A stretch of DNA of 64,000 bases from Rhizobium leguminosarum bv. trifolii WSM2297 (lineage in GTDB: Bacteria > Pseudomonadota > Alphaproteobacteria > Rhizobiales > Rhizobiaceae), in assembly GCF_000271845.1 (NCBI RefSeq), contig NZ_JH719394.1, positions 192,828 through 256,827 of the forward strand, written 5' to 3'. Positions 1 through 8,608 of this stretch are shown here, piece after piece (within the stretch, counting starts at the first letter, position 1; each line of letters starts with the position of its first letter). Below the pieces are notes generated by a model that was given only the letters and a program-made list of their open reading frames with translations, did not search any database and was not told the DNA's origin. A program made the translations under genes and the position numbers.

Positions 1-912
1 TTCGATCAGACCGCCGAGGCCGATGACGAGACCACCGAGCGCGGGCCACCACATCCAGTGGATCGGCAGGGATTCGAACAGGTCTTCGATCTTGTAGAGC
101 AGCGTCGTCAGCAATCCCGATTGCAGGCCTGAGATGATGCCCATCGCCGCACAGGCGAAAATCCCCCACCAGGGCAAAGCCACCTGGAAATGGGTCGGGA
201 ACAGCGGGCCGGTACCGAACAGCAGTGGACGCCAGCAGATCGACACACAGGCGGCAACGGCAACGGGAATGAAGCTACGCGGCTTCCATTCGAACAATAA
301 GAGTTCGACCGCCAGCATGACCGCGGCGATCGGCGAGCCGAAGATCGCCGTCATGCCCGCGGCGGCACCCGCGACGAGCAGCGTCTTCCGCTCGGCGGCG
401 CTCATGTGGAAGAACTGAGCAAAAAGCGAGCCGATCGCCCCGCCAGTCATGATGATCGGCCCTTCGGCGCCGAACGGACCGCCGGTTCCGATCGAGATTG
501 CCGATGACAGCGGCTTGAGGACGGCGACCTTCGGCGACATCCGGCTGCCACCGATCAGGATGGCCTCGATCGCTTCCGGAATGCCATGGCCGCGGATCTT
601 CTCCGACCCGAAGCGAGCCATCAGGCCGATGACCAGCCCGCCGAGCGGCGGCACCAGCACCACCCACAGCGAACGCGGCACGGCGGCGAGAGAGGCGGGA
701 TGAATGCCGATCTGACCGAACCAGATGACATTGGTCACAAGCGCGATCAGGCTGACGAGACACCAAGCCGCAAAGGCCCCGGCGGTGCCGACGATGATGG
801 ACATGCCGACCAGGAGGAGGACCCGCCTGTCGGTGGTGAAATCCCCGGCTTCGCGCCGGGAAAGACCGCCTGTGAAATCATGCGGCCGGTTGCTGGGTTG
901 ATGCTGCGCCAT
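1..912 (-). CDS. ClC-family chloride channel/transporter, 3' end cut off by window edge
   Basis: This frame is open from an ATG at 912 through to the window edge (304 codons), so the C-terminus is missing. It encodes a polytopic inner-membrane protein of the ClC family (voltage-gated chloride channels and Cl-/H+ antiporters). Family motifs are present in order: GHGIPEA, at the position of the usual GSGIP anion-binding loop; GGPFGAEGP, carrying the gating glutamate; and the following MTGGAIGS helix start. The usual serine of GSGIP is a histidine here, a difference from the best studied members that may affect ion selectivity. The gene is divergent from the MarR regulator at 1152, and a perfect palindrome lies 45 bp upstream of the start, so control by that regulator is likely. 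Whether CBS domains follow cannot be seen. Confidence 0.9.
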   Translation of the reverse strand, partial: MAQHQPSNRPHDFTGGLSRREAGDFTTDRRVLLLVGMSIIVGTAGAFAAWCLVSLIALVTNVIWFGQIGIHPASLAAVPRSLWVVLVPPLGGLVIGLMARFGSEKIRGHGIPEAIEAILIGGSRMSPKVAVLKPLSSAISIGTGGPFGAEGPIIMTGGAIGSLFAQFFHMSAAERKTLLVAGAAAGMTAIFGSPIAAVMLAVELLLFEWKPRSFIPVAVAACVSICWRPLLFGTGPLFPTHFQVALPWWGIFACAAMGIISGLQSGLLTTLLYKIEDLFESLPIHWMWWPALGGLVIGLGGLIE

Positions 913-956
913 AGAAGCCTCTGCTACGCGGGAATGGTATGCTTGAGGCGCGTCAA

Positions 957-975
957 TATATCGTGATACGATATA
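957..975. promoter_or_regulatory. Palindromic operator, probably for the adjacent MarR regulator
   Basis: TATATCGT-GAT-ACGATATA is a perfect 8-bp inverted repeat with a 3-bp centre, AT-rich against a GC-rich background. It lies between the divergent ClC and marR-type genes. The size and symmetry suit a MarR dimer; the assignment is inferred from position. Confidence 0.6.
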
Positions 976-1151
976 AATCAATGGACAAAACAAGAAGGCG
1001 AAAATGTCTTTGAGGATGCCTCACTTGACCGGTCGGCGGCTGCCCATCTATTTCGAGATCGGCGAACAGTTTGCGCGTAGAGGTCGCTCGTTACCCGGAC
1101 CGCTAGGAATGCCAGCCGAACAGGGACGCTTCGTACAAGCGGCAGAGGAGA

Positions 1152-1592
1152 ATGAGTGTGAAGAAAATCTCGCCGCCGCTGAGGCAGGAGGATTACGAGG
1201 CGCTCGCCGACCTCAGGTTCGCGCTTCGCCAGTTCATGGACTTCAGCGCGTCTGCCGCCCAGTCGGAAGGACTGCCCGTGCAGCAGCATCAGGCGCTGCT
1301 GGCGATCAAGGGACAGCGCGGAGAAGCCATGACCATCGGCATGCTGGCCGAGCGGCTGATCATCGCGCCCCACACGGCGACCGAGCTCGTCGGGCGGCTT
1401 TCGGATGCAGGGCTGGTCGAACGCCACGTCGATCCGGCCGACAGGCGCCGCCAGACGATCCTGCTGACCGAGAAGGCAGACGAGCTTCTAACGAGGTTGA
1501 GCGCCGTCCACCTTTCGGAAATCAGGGTGATGGCGCCGAAGCTGATCGAGCTTCTCCTCGAGCTTCAAAAGACGGCGTCGAAAGCGGGATGA
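1152..1592 (+). CDS. MarR family transcriptional regulator
   Basis: A 146-residue winged-helix regulator of normal MarR length. The recognition region (about residues 60-95) reads GMLAERLIIAPHTATELVGRLSDAGLVER and is followed by the wing motif DPADRRRQTILLTEKA, which contains the conserved D-x-R-R arginines. The start is the ATG at 1152, preceded by AGAGGAG at 1142-1148. The gene is divergent from the ClC gene, with a palindrome in between, and ends 18 bp before the convergent mmuM-like gene. The palindrome is about 180 bp from this start, so the mRNA would have a long leader if transcription begins at the palindrome. The ligand cannot be predicted. Confidence 0.9.
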   Translation: MSVKKISPPLRQEDYEALADLRFALRQFMDFSASAAQSEGLPVQQHQALLAIKGQRGEAMTIGMLAERLIIAPHTATELVGRLSDAGLVERHVDPADRRRQTILLTEKADELLTRLSAVHLSEIRVMAPKLIELLLELQKTASKAG

Positions 1593-1610
1593 ACGAAGCC
1601 CTGGCGCGGC

Positions 1611-2519
1611 CTATCTCAGGAGCGTCTCTCTGAGGCGATGGATATGGGCAGCGCCGATGCCGCAGCAGCCGCCGATGATCGTGGCCCCGGCGTCGGCCCA
1701 GGAGCAGGCAAAGCGCGAATAGGTGTCGTCGTTCAGATCGTCGCGGGTGCCGTGAAGGCCTTCATTGGCGGGCGCGTCACCTGTTTCCCCTTCGAAGGCA
1801 TTGGCGTAGACGCCGATTTCGATCTGAGCGTCCGACTTCCGGAACACCCGCGCCGCCGTCTCGACCGCCGCCTGCATGACTTCAGGCTTGCTGCAGTTGA
1901 ACAGGAAGGCCGCGGCGCCCGATGACACCGCCCAGGATGCCGCCTCCTCGACACTTTCGCCGGAGCGAAGCTTCGGCTCACCGCTTTCGATGTCTGCCCC
2001 GTCATCCGCCAATGTGAACGAGATCCAGAACGGCTTGCCGGTTGCCGCCACCGCCTTGCGGACTGCCTCGCCCTCGGCGATCAGGCTCAGGGTCTCGCCG
2101 AGCCATACATTGACGAAAGGATCCAAGTTTTCGACGAGCACCTTGAGATAGTCCTGCACCCGCGAAGGCTGAAAATTCTGCGGCTCGTAGGAGCCGAAGA
2201 TCGGTGGCAGCGAACCGGCGACCAGCACCTTGCGATCGGTGACGGTTTCGGCCGCCTCGCGCGCCAGGCGGCCGGCGAGACGGATCAGCGCCGCACCTTC
2301 CTTCTGGAAGCGGTCCTCGCCGATATGGAAGGGCACCAGCGCATAGCTGTTCGTCGTAATGACCTCAGAACCGGCGGCGATGAATTCCTTGTGCACCTCA
2401 CGAACGATATCCGGCGCGTTGATCAGCGCCAGGGCCGACCATTCCGGCTGTTTCAGTTCGGCGCCGAGCCGCAGCAGCTCGCGGCTCATGCCGCCATCGA
2501 GGATTCGGGTCGTGCTCAT
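1611..2519 (-). CDS. mmuM: Homocysteine S-methyltransferase
   Basis: A 302-residue cytosolic zinc methyltransferase of the Hcy-methyltransferase family (MmuM / YagD type), which uses S-methylmethionine or S-adenosylmethionine to convert homocysteine to methionine. Family marks are the N-terminal ILDGGMSREL glycine-rich strand, VITTNSY, the first zinc cysteine in FNCS (about residue 208), and the paired zinc cysteines in GGCCGIG near the C-terminus. It lies in the same direction, about 120 bp downstream, of the Lrp-linked amino acid ABC transporter. This placement parallels mmuP-mmuM in E. coli and points to S-methylmethionine, or another methylated sulfur amino acid, as the transported substrate. 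That transporter link is inference. Confidence 0.88.
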   Translation of the reverse strand: MSTTRILDGGMSRELLRLGAELKQPEWSALALINAPDIVREVHKEFIAAGSEVITTNSYALVPFHIGEDRFQKEGAALIRLAGRLAREAAETVTDRKVLVAGSLPPIFGSYEPQNFQPSRVQDYLKVLVENLDPFVNVWLGETLSLIAEGEAVRKAVAATGKPFWISFTLADDGADIESGEPKLRSGESVEEAASWAVSSGAAAFLFNCSKPEVMQAAVETAARVFRKSDAQIEIGVYANAFEGETGDAPANEGLHGTRDDLNDDTYSRFACSWADAGATIIGGCCGIGAAHIHRLRETLLR

Positions 2520-2638
2520 AAAGGCATCTCCATTCAGGCTGCCGCACCGTCAACGGCGGCGGGCTTGTCATAACAAAGTGGGTAGGGTGCACGAGGCTCG
2601 TGTGCGAGCAAATTCATCGACGGTCCCTTTTCCTTCGG

Positions 2639-3328
2639 CTAACGCCGAACCGGCACCTGCGCTTCGAGACCTCGAAAGACGCGGGCGATCACGGCGGTCA
2701 GGGGGAGATAAAAGACGGTGACGACCAGCAGCGGCTCATAAACCAGCAGCGTGTCCTGGCGAACCTTGTTGGCCACGGCATAGAGATCCATCACCGTCAC
2801 GGTAAAGGCGAGCGGCGTCGCCTTGAGCTGCATGACGATCTCGCCGGCAATGGTCGGCAAGGCGATGCGGATGGCCCGCGGCAGCCAGATGCGCCGGGTC
2901 AGCTTCCAGGGCGACAGGCCGAAGGCCCGGCCGGCTTCGAGCTCACCTTTGGGAACAGCAAGCAGCGCACCACGCAACACCTCCGCCTCGTAAGCCGCAT
3001 AGTTCAGCGTGAAACTGACGGCGGCGAAGAAGAATCCTTCGCGCAGGATCGGCCAGAACAGGCTCTGGCGGATGCCGGGGACCATCGGCAGAAGCGAGCC
3101 GACGCCGTAATAGAGCAGCCAAAGCTGGATCAACAGCGGCGTGCCGCGGAAAAAGGTGCAATAGCCGCGGGCAAGCAGCCGCGTCAGCCTGCCGCCGCTG
3201 ACCTGCGCGAAGGCGAGACCGATGGCGATGACGAAGCCGAACACGACCGAGATGACCAGCAGGGCAACAGTCTGCCAGGCGCCGGTCAGAAGAAGCGGCC
3301 AGTAGGAAGAGATCCAGGTGAAACTCAT
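2639..3328 (-). CDS. Polar amino acid ABC transporter permease (HisM type)
   Basis: A 229-residue inner-membrane permease with about five membrane segments. The EAA loop reads EAGRAFGLSPWKLTRRIWLP, the site of contact with the ATPase, and the N-terminal hydrophobic segment is typical of the HisM/GlnP family. It is the fourth gene of a four-gene minus-strand cassette (ATPase, binding protein, permease, permease), 12 bp after its partner permease. Together with the 3341-4066 product it should form the heterodimeric membrane channel. The next gene downstream is the homocysteine S-methyltransferase. Substrate is not shown by the permease itself. Confidence 0.92.
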   Translation of the reverse strand: MSFTWISSYWPLLLTGAWQTVALLVISVVFGFVIAIGLAFAQVSGGRLTRLLARGYCTFFRGTPLLIQLWLLYYGVGSLLPMVPGIRQSLFWPILREGFFFAAVSFTLNYAAYEAEVLRGALLAVPKGELEAGRAFGLSPWKLTRRIWLPRAIRIALPTIAGEIVMQLKATPLAFTVTVMDLYAVANKVRQDTLLVYEPLLVVTVFYLPLTAVIARVFRGLEAQVPVRR

Positions 3329-3340
3329 GGGGCGCTTTCT

Positions 3341-4066
3341 TCAGGCAAGGCGCGGCTGTCCCCGCCGCACCCGTCCTTCGATCAGTTTGAAGGCGACGTT
3401 GGAAACGAGCGTGATGGCGAGGTAGAGAAGGGCCGACGCCAGGAAAAACACGAAGTAATGTTTGGTGCTTGCCCCGGCGAGGCGGGTGGCGAGCGCCAGT
3501 TCCTGATAGCCGACGACCGCGACCAGCGCGCTGTCCTTGGTGACCGACATCCACAGATTGGCAAGGCCCGGCAGCGCGTTCGGCAAAAGCGCCGGCAGCA
3601 GGACACGGCGGAACCGCAGCATCGGTCCCATGCCGAAGGCCTTGGCCGCCTCGATCTGACCGACGGGAATGGCGAGGATCGCGCCGCGCAGCACCTCCGT
3701 CATATAGGCGCCCTGCACGAAGCCGAGCACGGCGACGGCCGCTATGAAACCGTTGACATTGATCGGCGGCAGGTCGAATGCCGCCAGCAGCCGGTTGAGA
3801 CCGTCGGTGCCGGCATAATAGAGCCCGACGATCAGGATCAGCTCGGGAACGGCGCGGATCAGCGTGGTGTAGAGATCGAGCAGCAAGCGGAGCGCGCGAT
3901 TGCCGGAAAGCTTTCCCAGCGCGCCGCCGGTGCCGAGCACCAAGCCGATCGCGAAGGCGCAGGCCGAGATGGCGACCGTGGAGACCGCACCCGCCAAGAG
4001 TACGCCACCCCATCCCGGAGGATAGGGAGACAGCAGGTCCAGAATACCTTGTTGCGCGGTCGCCAT
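3341..4066 (-). CDS. Polar amino acid ABC transporter permease (HisQ type)
   Basis: A 241-residue permease with an N-terminal periplasmic/hydrophobic lead (LAGAVSTVAISACAFAIG), multiple membrane helices and an EAA loop EAAKAFGMGPMLRFRRVLLP. It belongs to the HisQ/ArtQ group of the polar amino acid uptake family and would pair with the HisM-type permease just downstream. It starts 12 bp after the binding-protein stop codon, consistent with one transcript. Length and topology are normal for the family. Confidence 0.92.
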   Translation of the reverse strand: MATAQQGILDLLSPYPPGWGGVLLAGAVSTVAISACAFAIGLVLGTGGALGKLSGNRALRLLLDLYTTLIRAVPELILIVGLYYAGTDGLNRLLAAFDLPPINVNGFIAAVAVLGFVQGAYMTEVLRGAILAIPVGQIEAAKAFGMGPMLRFRRVLLPALLPNALPGLANLWMSVTKDSALVAVVGYQELALATRLAGASTKHYFVFFLASALLYLAITLVSNVAFKLIEGRVRRGQPRLA

Positions 4067-4078
4067 CGTCGAGACTGC

Positions 4079-4852
4079 TTACTTCGCGCCGTAGATGTCG
4101 AAGTCGAAGTATTTCTTGGTGATGGCGTCATACTGGCCGTTGGCGCGAACCGCAGCGATCGCCGCATTCAGCTTGGCTTTCAGCTCGGTATCTTCCTTGC
4201 GCAATCCGCCCGAAACGCCGGCTCCGAGAATTTCCTTGTCGTCGGCGACGTCGCCCATGTTGGCGCAGCAATCCTTGCCGCCGTCACTTTTCAGGAAAGC
4301 ATCGAGTGCCAGCGAATCGCCGAAGACGTAGTCGATACGGCCGGAGGCCAGATCCTGGAAAGCCTCGTCCAGCGTCTGGTAGGTCTTTTCCTCGGCGGCG
4401 CCGGCAAAATATTTCTTGTAATATTCAGACTGGATCGTCGACACCTGGATGCCGATGGTCTTGCCCTTCACGTCCTCGGCAGTGGCGCCGGGCTTCTGGT
4501 CTTTGGGACCGATCAGGGTGCTCGGCGTGTTGTAGTACTTGTCGGTGAAGTCGATCACCTTCGAGCGTTCCGCCGTGTTCGACATCGACGACCAGATCAC
4601 GTCGAACTTCTTGCTCTGGAGCGCCGGAATGAGACCGTCCCAGGAAATGTCGACGATCGAGCATTTCTCCTTCATCTCTGTGCAGACGGCGTTCATCAGG
4701 TCGATTTCCCATCCGTGCCACTCACCCGAGGCGTCCTTGGCGAAGAAAGGCGGATAGGATTCGTTCATGACGCCAAAGCGGACTTCGGCCTGCGCGGTGA
4801 CCGCGGAAAGCGCAAGTGCCGCGCCGGCGAAAAGCATGGGGAGCAGTTTCAT
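4079..4852 (-). CDS. Amino acid ABC transporter periplasmic binding protein
   Basis: A 257-residue family 3 solute-binding protein. An N-terminal Sec signal peptide (MKLLPMLFAGAALALSAVTAQA) ends in a good AxA cleavage site. The mature protein has the family pattern: FPPFFAKD-type ligand entry, GWEIDLMNAVC, WDGLIPALQSKKFDVI and DFTDKYY. Four cysteines occur, including a CC pair (KDCCANMGD), uncommon in this family and perhaps forming disulfides. It is the specificity component of the 2639-5677 transporter; linkage with MmuM suggests S-methylmethionine or a related amino acid, which is inference. Confidence 0.9.
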   Translation of the reverse strand: MKLLPMLFAGAALALSAVTAQAEVRFGVMNESYPPFFAKDASGEWHGWEIDLMNAVCTEMKEKCSIVDISWDGLIPALQSKKFDVIWSSMSNTAERSKVIDFTDKYYNTPSTLIGPKDQKPGATAEDVKGKTIGIQVSTIQSEYYKKYFAGAAEEKTYQTLDEAFQDLASGRIDYVFGDSLALDAFLKSDGGKDCCANMGDVADDKEILGAGVSGGLRKEDTELKAKLNAAIAAVRANGQYDAITKKYFDFDIYGAK

Positions 4853-4897
4853 TCGCAGGAGTCTCCTGGTTCGTGTGTTGTCGATGATGGATGGTGA

Positions 4898-5677
4898 TCA
4901 ATGGGCGCTAAGACGCGTGAATTCCCGGCAGCGGGCGCTGACCGGTGCCCCGAATATTTGTTCCGGCGGTCCTTCCTCCTCGATCCGTCCCTGATGCAGG
5001 AAGAGAACACGGCTCGAAACATCCCGGGCAAAGCGCATTTCGTGAGTGACGATCAGCATGGTCCGGCCTTCTTCCGCGAGATCGCGGATGACTTTCAGGA
5101 CCTCGCCGACCAGTTCCGGATCGAGCGCCGATGTCGGCTCGTCGAACAGCATGACGGCGGGGTCGACGCAGAGCGCCCTTGCAATCGCCGCGCGCTGCTG
5201 CTGGCCACCGGAGAGGAAGGCCGGAAAGGCGTCGCGTTTGTCGAAGAGCCCGACCTTATGGAGTAGGGCGTCGGCCTTTTCGATCGCCTCGCGCCTCGGA
5301 ATACCCATGACATGCACCGGCGCTTCGATGACGTTTTCGAGCACGGTGCGATGGGCCCAGAGATTGAAACTCTGAAAGACCATCCCGAGCCCAGTCCGCA
5401 GCCGTTCGATCTGCCGCCAGCTCTGCGGCTGCAGCCGCCCGCCGCGACCGGCTTTCAGCGCGACTTCCTCGCCATTCACGGCAATGCGGCCGCGATCCGG
5501 CGTTTCCAGGAAATTGATGCATCGAAGGAAGGTGCTCTTGCCGGAACCTGACGAGCCGATGATCGAAATCACATCCGACTTGTGGGCCTCCGTCGAGATA
5601 CCCTTGAGAACCTGTTGCGAGCCGAAGCTTTTATGGAGATCTTCGACGCGAAGAGCAGGAAAGGGCTGATCCGACAT
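4898..5677 (-). CDS. Amino acid ABC transporter ATP-binding protein (HisP/GlnQ type)
   Basis: A 259-residue ATPase from the ATG at 5677. The frame also continues upstream to a GTG at 5749, but those residues do not resemble the family and would run into the presumed operator. Walker A is GSSGSGKST, the signature is [15 protein letters not shown], Walker B is [12 protein letters not shown], and the switch histidine is in IVTHEM. The insert [24 protein letters not shown] is typical of HisP-like proteins. It is the first gene of the operon and is divergent from an Lrp/AsnC regulator, across a 25-bp inverted repeat. Confidence 0.93.
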   Translation of the reverse strand: MSDQPFPALRVEDLHKSFGSQQVLKGISTEAHKSDVISIIGSSGSGKSTFLRCINFLETPDRGRIAVNGEEVALKAGRGGRLQPQSWRQIERLRTGLGMVFQSFNLWAHRTVLENVIEAPVHVMGIPRREAIEKADALLHKVGLFDKRDAFPAFLSGGQQQRAAIARALCVDPAVMLFDEPTSALDPELVGEVLKVIRDLAEEGRTMLIVTHEMRFARDVSSRVLFLHQGRIEEEGPPEQIFGAPVSARCREFTRLSAH

Positions 5678-5750
5678 GCATGGGTCCGGCTGAACTGAGT
5701 TTGCAAAGGATAATGATAAAAGAACGCGGTTTTTTCGCGCAATTATCACC

Positions 5751-5775
5751 TATTTTGCATATTATGTGCAAAATA
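5751..5775. promoter_or_regulatory. Inverted repeat, probable Lrp-type operator
   Basis: TATTTTGCA-N7-TGCAAAATA is a perfect 9-bp inverted repeat in an AT-rich stretch midway between the divergent transporter operon (start 5677) and the Lrp gene (start 5839). AT-rich dyads of this kind are normal for Lrp/AsnC proteins. It probably serves both substrate-dependent control of the operon and autoregulation; this is inferred from position. Confidence 0.65.
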
Positions 5776-5838
5776 ATCTTCCTCGTGCATCGAATACGGC
5801 AGAATCTATAAAGTGCCACAACTGGAATTGGACTGACA

Positions 5839-6303
5839 ATGGAACAGCTGGATCGTTTTGACCGTGACATTCTCGATATCGTTCAGCGTGACTGCCAGCT
5901 GAAGGCTGAAACGATCGCCGAACGGGTCGGACTGTCGGTCTCGGCCGTGCAGCGGCGGCTGAAGCGGCTGCGCGAGGAGGGGATCATCAAGGCGGAGGTC
6001 GCCGTCGTCGATCGCAAGGCGACCGGAACATCGATGGTGTTCATCGTCGGGATGGAAATCGAGCGGGACAATTACGATGCGCTTGCGAAGTTTCGCGTCT
6101 GGGCGGAAAAGCAGGATCATATCCAGCAGGTCTACTACGTCACCGGCGCGGTCGATCTGATCGCGATCGTCACCGCCCGCGACGTTGAGCATTATGACGA
6201 CATCGCCGCCCTGATCATGGCTGACAATCCGCAGATCCGCCGCATGCACACCAACGTCGTGCTGCGCGACGTCAAGCTCGGTCTCTTCGTGCCGCTGGAA
6301 TAG
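5839..6303 (+). CDS. Lrp/AsnC family transcriptional regulator
   Basis: A 154-residue regulator with an N-terminal helix-turn-helix (ETIAERVGLSVSAVQRRLKRLREEGII, about residues 20-47) and a C-terminal RAM/AsnC_trans_reg ligand-binding domain (VTGAVDLIAIVTARDVEHYDD and following). Length is typical. It starts at the ATG at 5839 and is divergent from the four-gene amino acid transporter with mmuM, so it is most likely the local amino-acid-responsive regulator of that operon. The shared inverted repeat at 5751-5775 supports this. Confidence 0.93.
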   Translation: MEQLDRFDRDILDIVQRDCQLKAETIAERVGLSVSAVQRRLKRLREEGIIKAEVAVVDRKATGTSMVFIVGMEIERDNYDALAKFRVWAEKQDHIQQVYYVTGAVDLIAIVTARDVEHYDDIAALIMADNPQIRRMHTNVVLRDVKLGLFVPLE

Positions 6304-6378
6304 CGCCGGACAAGCCGCTGGACTCGCCTTCGGCAAAGGGCATAAATTCCGGGCGCAAATTCTCGGGAGGAACGGTCC

Positions 6379-7764
6379 TTGACGCTACGACACCAGATCA
6401 TCGCGTTGGCGATCGTCCCGCTCGTCATCTCGATCCTTGCGATCACCACCTTCATTACCTGGCAATCGGCAAACCTTGCCAAGAACAGCATCGACACGTT
6501 CGAGCAGAACATGTTGAAGACCAAAGAAGCCGAGATCCTCAATCTGACCAACCTTGCTCTCTCCGCCATCCAGACGATCTATGAGAAGGCCGGACCAGAC
6601 GACGAAGCCGCCAAGCAGCAGGTGGCTGAAATTCTCACCTCGCTCGACTACGGCAAGGACGGATATTTCTTCGTCTACGATTACGACGGCAACAATATCG
6701 TCCATCCGCGCCAGAGTTTCCGGCACGGGCACAATTGGCTCGATCTCACCGATCCTGACGGCGACAAGGTCATCGCCGAGCTGATCGCCACGGCAAGAGC
6801 GGGCGGCGGCCTGCATCAGTACAAATGGCAGAAACCATCGACCGGGCAGATCGCCGACAAGCTCTCCTTCGTCGTCAGCCTCGACAAATGGCACTGGGTC
6901 GTCGGTACCGGTGTCTACCTCGACGATGTCTTCGCCCAGAGCGCCGCCGCCAACGCCGTGATGCGCGCCAACATCAGGCGGACCTTCATTATCGTCGCGC
7001 TGATCGCCGTGCCTTCGGTGCTGGTCGTTTTCACCACCTGCATGCTCTTGACGTTCCACGAGCGCCGCATGGCCGATAGCCGGCTCAAGGCGTTGACGCA
7101 GCGCGTCATCGACACCCAGGAAGAAGAGCGCGCCCGTCTTGCCCGCGAATTGCATGACGGGATTTCGCAGAATCTCGTCGGCGTGCGTTATGCGATGGAT
7201 CTCGCCGGCCGCAAGGTCAGGACCAATGTCGACGATGCGGCGCTGACCATCGAGCGCGGCGTCGAGGCGCTGAACGGCGCCATCAAGGAAATCCGGCGGC
7301 TCTCGCACGATCTGCGCCCGCGCGTGCTCGACGATCTCGGCCTGACGGCGGCGCTGGAGGCTCTCTGTTATCATTTTGCCGAGCGGACGGGGATCGAGAC
7401 TGATATCGACGCTTCAGGCTTCACCGGCACGCTGAAGGCCGAGGCCAGCACCGCGCTTTATCGCGTCGCCCAAGAAGCCTTCAACAATGTCGAGCGGCAC
7501 TCGGGCGCCTCGAAGCTTTCGGTCAAGCTGTGGAGCGACGGCGGCCGCGGCCGCATGACGATTTCAGACAACGGCACCGGCTTCGACGGCAGCAAGGACG
7601 GCGCATCCGGCAGATCGGGCCTCGGCCTGCGCAACATGCAGGAGCGGATGGCCCACTTCCGCGGCCTGCTGCTGATCAACAGCAGCGAGGCCGGCACGAC
7701 GCTGACGGCGATGATGCCGAGATCGGCCAATCTTACCGCCAACAAGCAGGCGGAAGCCGCATGA
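6379..7764 (+). CDS. mctS: Sensor histidine kinase with periplasmic Cache domain (MctS-like)
   Basis: A 461-residue membrane sensor kinase of the NarX/DegS (HisKA_3) type. Two membrane helices (about residues 8-27 and 203-224) frame a periplasmic single Cache domain containing GYFFVYDYDG and HPRQS, a small-ligand sensor fold. The phosphoacceptor is H259 in ARELHDGISQNL; the ATPase N-box is VAQEAFNNVERHS and the G-box includes GLGLRNMQERM. The start is a TTG at 6379 with a strong GGGAGGAA site at 6365-6372. The stop overlaps the response regulator start (ATGA). The locus order mctS-mctR-small protein-mctP matches the R. leguminosarum alanine-responsive monocarboxylate system, so the ligand is probably a monocarboxylate or alanine. 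Confidence 0.88.
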   Translation: MTLRHQIIALAIVPLVISILAITTFITWQSANLAKNSIDTFEQNMLKTKEAEILNLTNLALSAIQTIYEKAGPDDEAAKQQVAEILTSLDYGKDGYFFVYDYDGNNIVHPRQSFRHGHNWLDLTDPDGDKVIAELIATARAGGGLHQYKWQKPSTGQIADKLSFVVSLDKWHWVVGTGVYLDDVFAQSAAANAVMRANIRRTFIIVALIAVPSVLVVFTTCMLLTFHERRMADSRLKALTQRVIDTQEEERARLARELHDGISQNLVGVRYAMDLAGRKVRTNVDDAALTIERGVEALNGAIKEIRRLSHDLRPRVLDDLGLTAALEALCYHFAERTGIETDIDASGFTGTLKAEASTALYRVAQEAFNNVERHSGASKLSVKLWSDGGRGRMTISDNGTGFDGSKDGASGRSGLGLRNMQERMAHFRGLLLINSSEAGTTLTAMMPRSANLTANKQAEAA

Positions 7765-8432
7765 CGGAACGACCGAAAATCAAGGTTCTCCTGATCGACA
7801 ACCATCCGCTGGTGCTGGACGGCTTGAAGGCGGTGCTGGAAACATTCGACCATATCGAAGTCGCCGGCACCGCGGGCTTGGCGCAAACCGGCCTCGACAT
7901 TGCCCGGCAGGTCCAGCCGCAGGTGGTGCTGATGGACATCAACATGCCGAAGCTCAACGGCATCGATGCGATCGAATTGTTCAGGAACGAATGTCCGCAG
8001 ACCCGCGTCGTGATGCTCTCCATGCATGACAGCCGGGAATATATTTCCTCCTCGGTCATGCATGGCGCCGCCGGCTACGTCCTCAAGGACGTCTCGACCG
8101 ACGAGATCGTCGCAGCCATCGAAACCGTCGCCGACGGTGGCACCTATTTCTCGTCGGGCGTCTTCGACGCGCTGATGGGCGAACGGGTAGAGGAGGGGAG
8201 TGATCCGTTGACGCCGCGTGAGCGTGACACTCTCGGATTGATCGTTGCCGGCAGGAGCAACCGCGAGATTGCGGAAGTGCTCGGCATAAGCTCCGCCACC
8301 GCCGAAACCCATCGCAAGAACCTCAAGAAAAAGCTCGGCATCGCCACCACGGCGGGTCTCATCCGCTATGCGCTCGACCACGGCATCGTCGCAAAAGTCG
8401 ACGCGAATTCGCGCCTACCCACTTCTGGGTAG
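7761..8432 (+). CDS. mctR: NarL/LuxR family response regulator (MctR-like)
   Basis: A 223-residue regulator. The receiver domain carries the phosphoacceptor D59 in VVLMDINMP, the switch residues VVMLSMHD and the conserved lysine in GYVLKD. A LuxR-type DNA-binding domain follows (LTPRERDTLGLIVAGRSNREIAEVLGISSATAETHRKNLKKKLG). The usual acidic pair near the N-terminus is D13-N14 rather than two acids. The ATG at 7761 overlaps the kinase stop by 4 bp, so synthesis is coupled. The same frame is open further upstream but there lies inside the kinase gene. It should activate the downstream mctP operon. Confidence 0.9.
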   Translation: MTERPKIKVLLIDNHPLVLDGLKAVLETFDHIEVAGTAGLAQTGLDIARQVQPQVVLMDINMPKLNGIDAIELFRNECPQTRVVMLSMHDSREYISSSVMHGAAGYVLKDVSTDEIVAAIETVADGGTYFSSGVFDALMGERVEEGSDPLTPRERDTLGLIVAGRSNREIAEVLGISSATAETHRKNLKKKLGIATTAGLIRYALDHGIVAKVDANSRLPTSG

Positions 8433-8533
8433 ACGCCGGTGTTTCGCCTCTGCGCCCATCTTGTGGGGATAAAACCAACGCCCTAGGACTCCATTCACGG
8501 CTGGCCAAGTGCTGGCCGTTGGGAGGAATTCAC

Positions 8534-8608
8534 ATGCGTTACATCAGCTTCCGATCCGCCGGAAAAGCTCGAGCGACCCGAACCGGGCCTGCTGCCGCCG
8601 CCGGCTGA
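8534..8608 (+). CDS. Possible 24-residue leader peptide upstream of the DUF3311-like gene
   Basis: An ATG at 8534 is preceded by a near-perfect ribosome site (GGGAGGAA, 8521-8528) and runs 24 codons to a TGA at 8606-8608. It has no recognisable function. The strong ribosome site is wasted unless this frame is translated. The DUF3311 frame, one base out of register, is open across the whole stretch without a start codon near this site, so an alternative is that a single base change separates this ATG from the real gene. Confidence 0.3.
   Translation: MRYISFRSAGKARATRTGPAAAAG

Noticed and set aside
2600..4897. A 765-codon open frame on the plus strand
   Set aside because: It is antisense to two permeases and a binding protein that have clear family motifs and operon spacing; its composition (rich in R, D, Q, G, H) is typical of the opposite strand of GC-rich genes.
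4898..5749. Longer start (GTG at 5749) for the amino acid ABC ATPase
   Set aside because: The extra 24 residues do not resemble the family and reach the edge of the putative Lrp operator; the ATG at 5677 gives the normal length.
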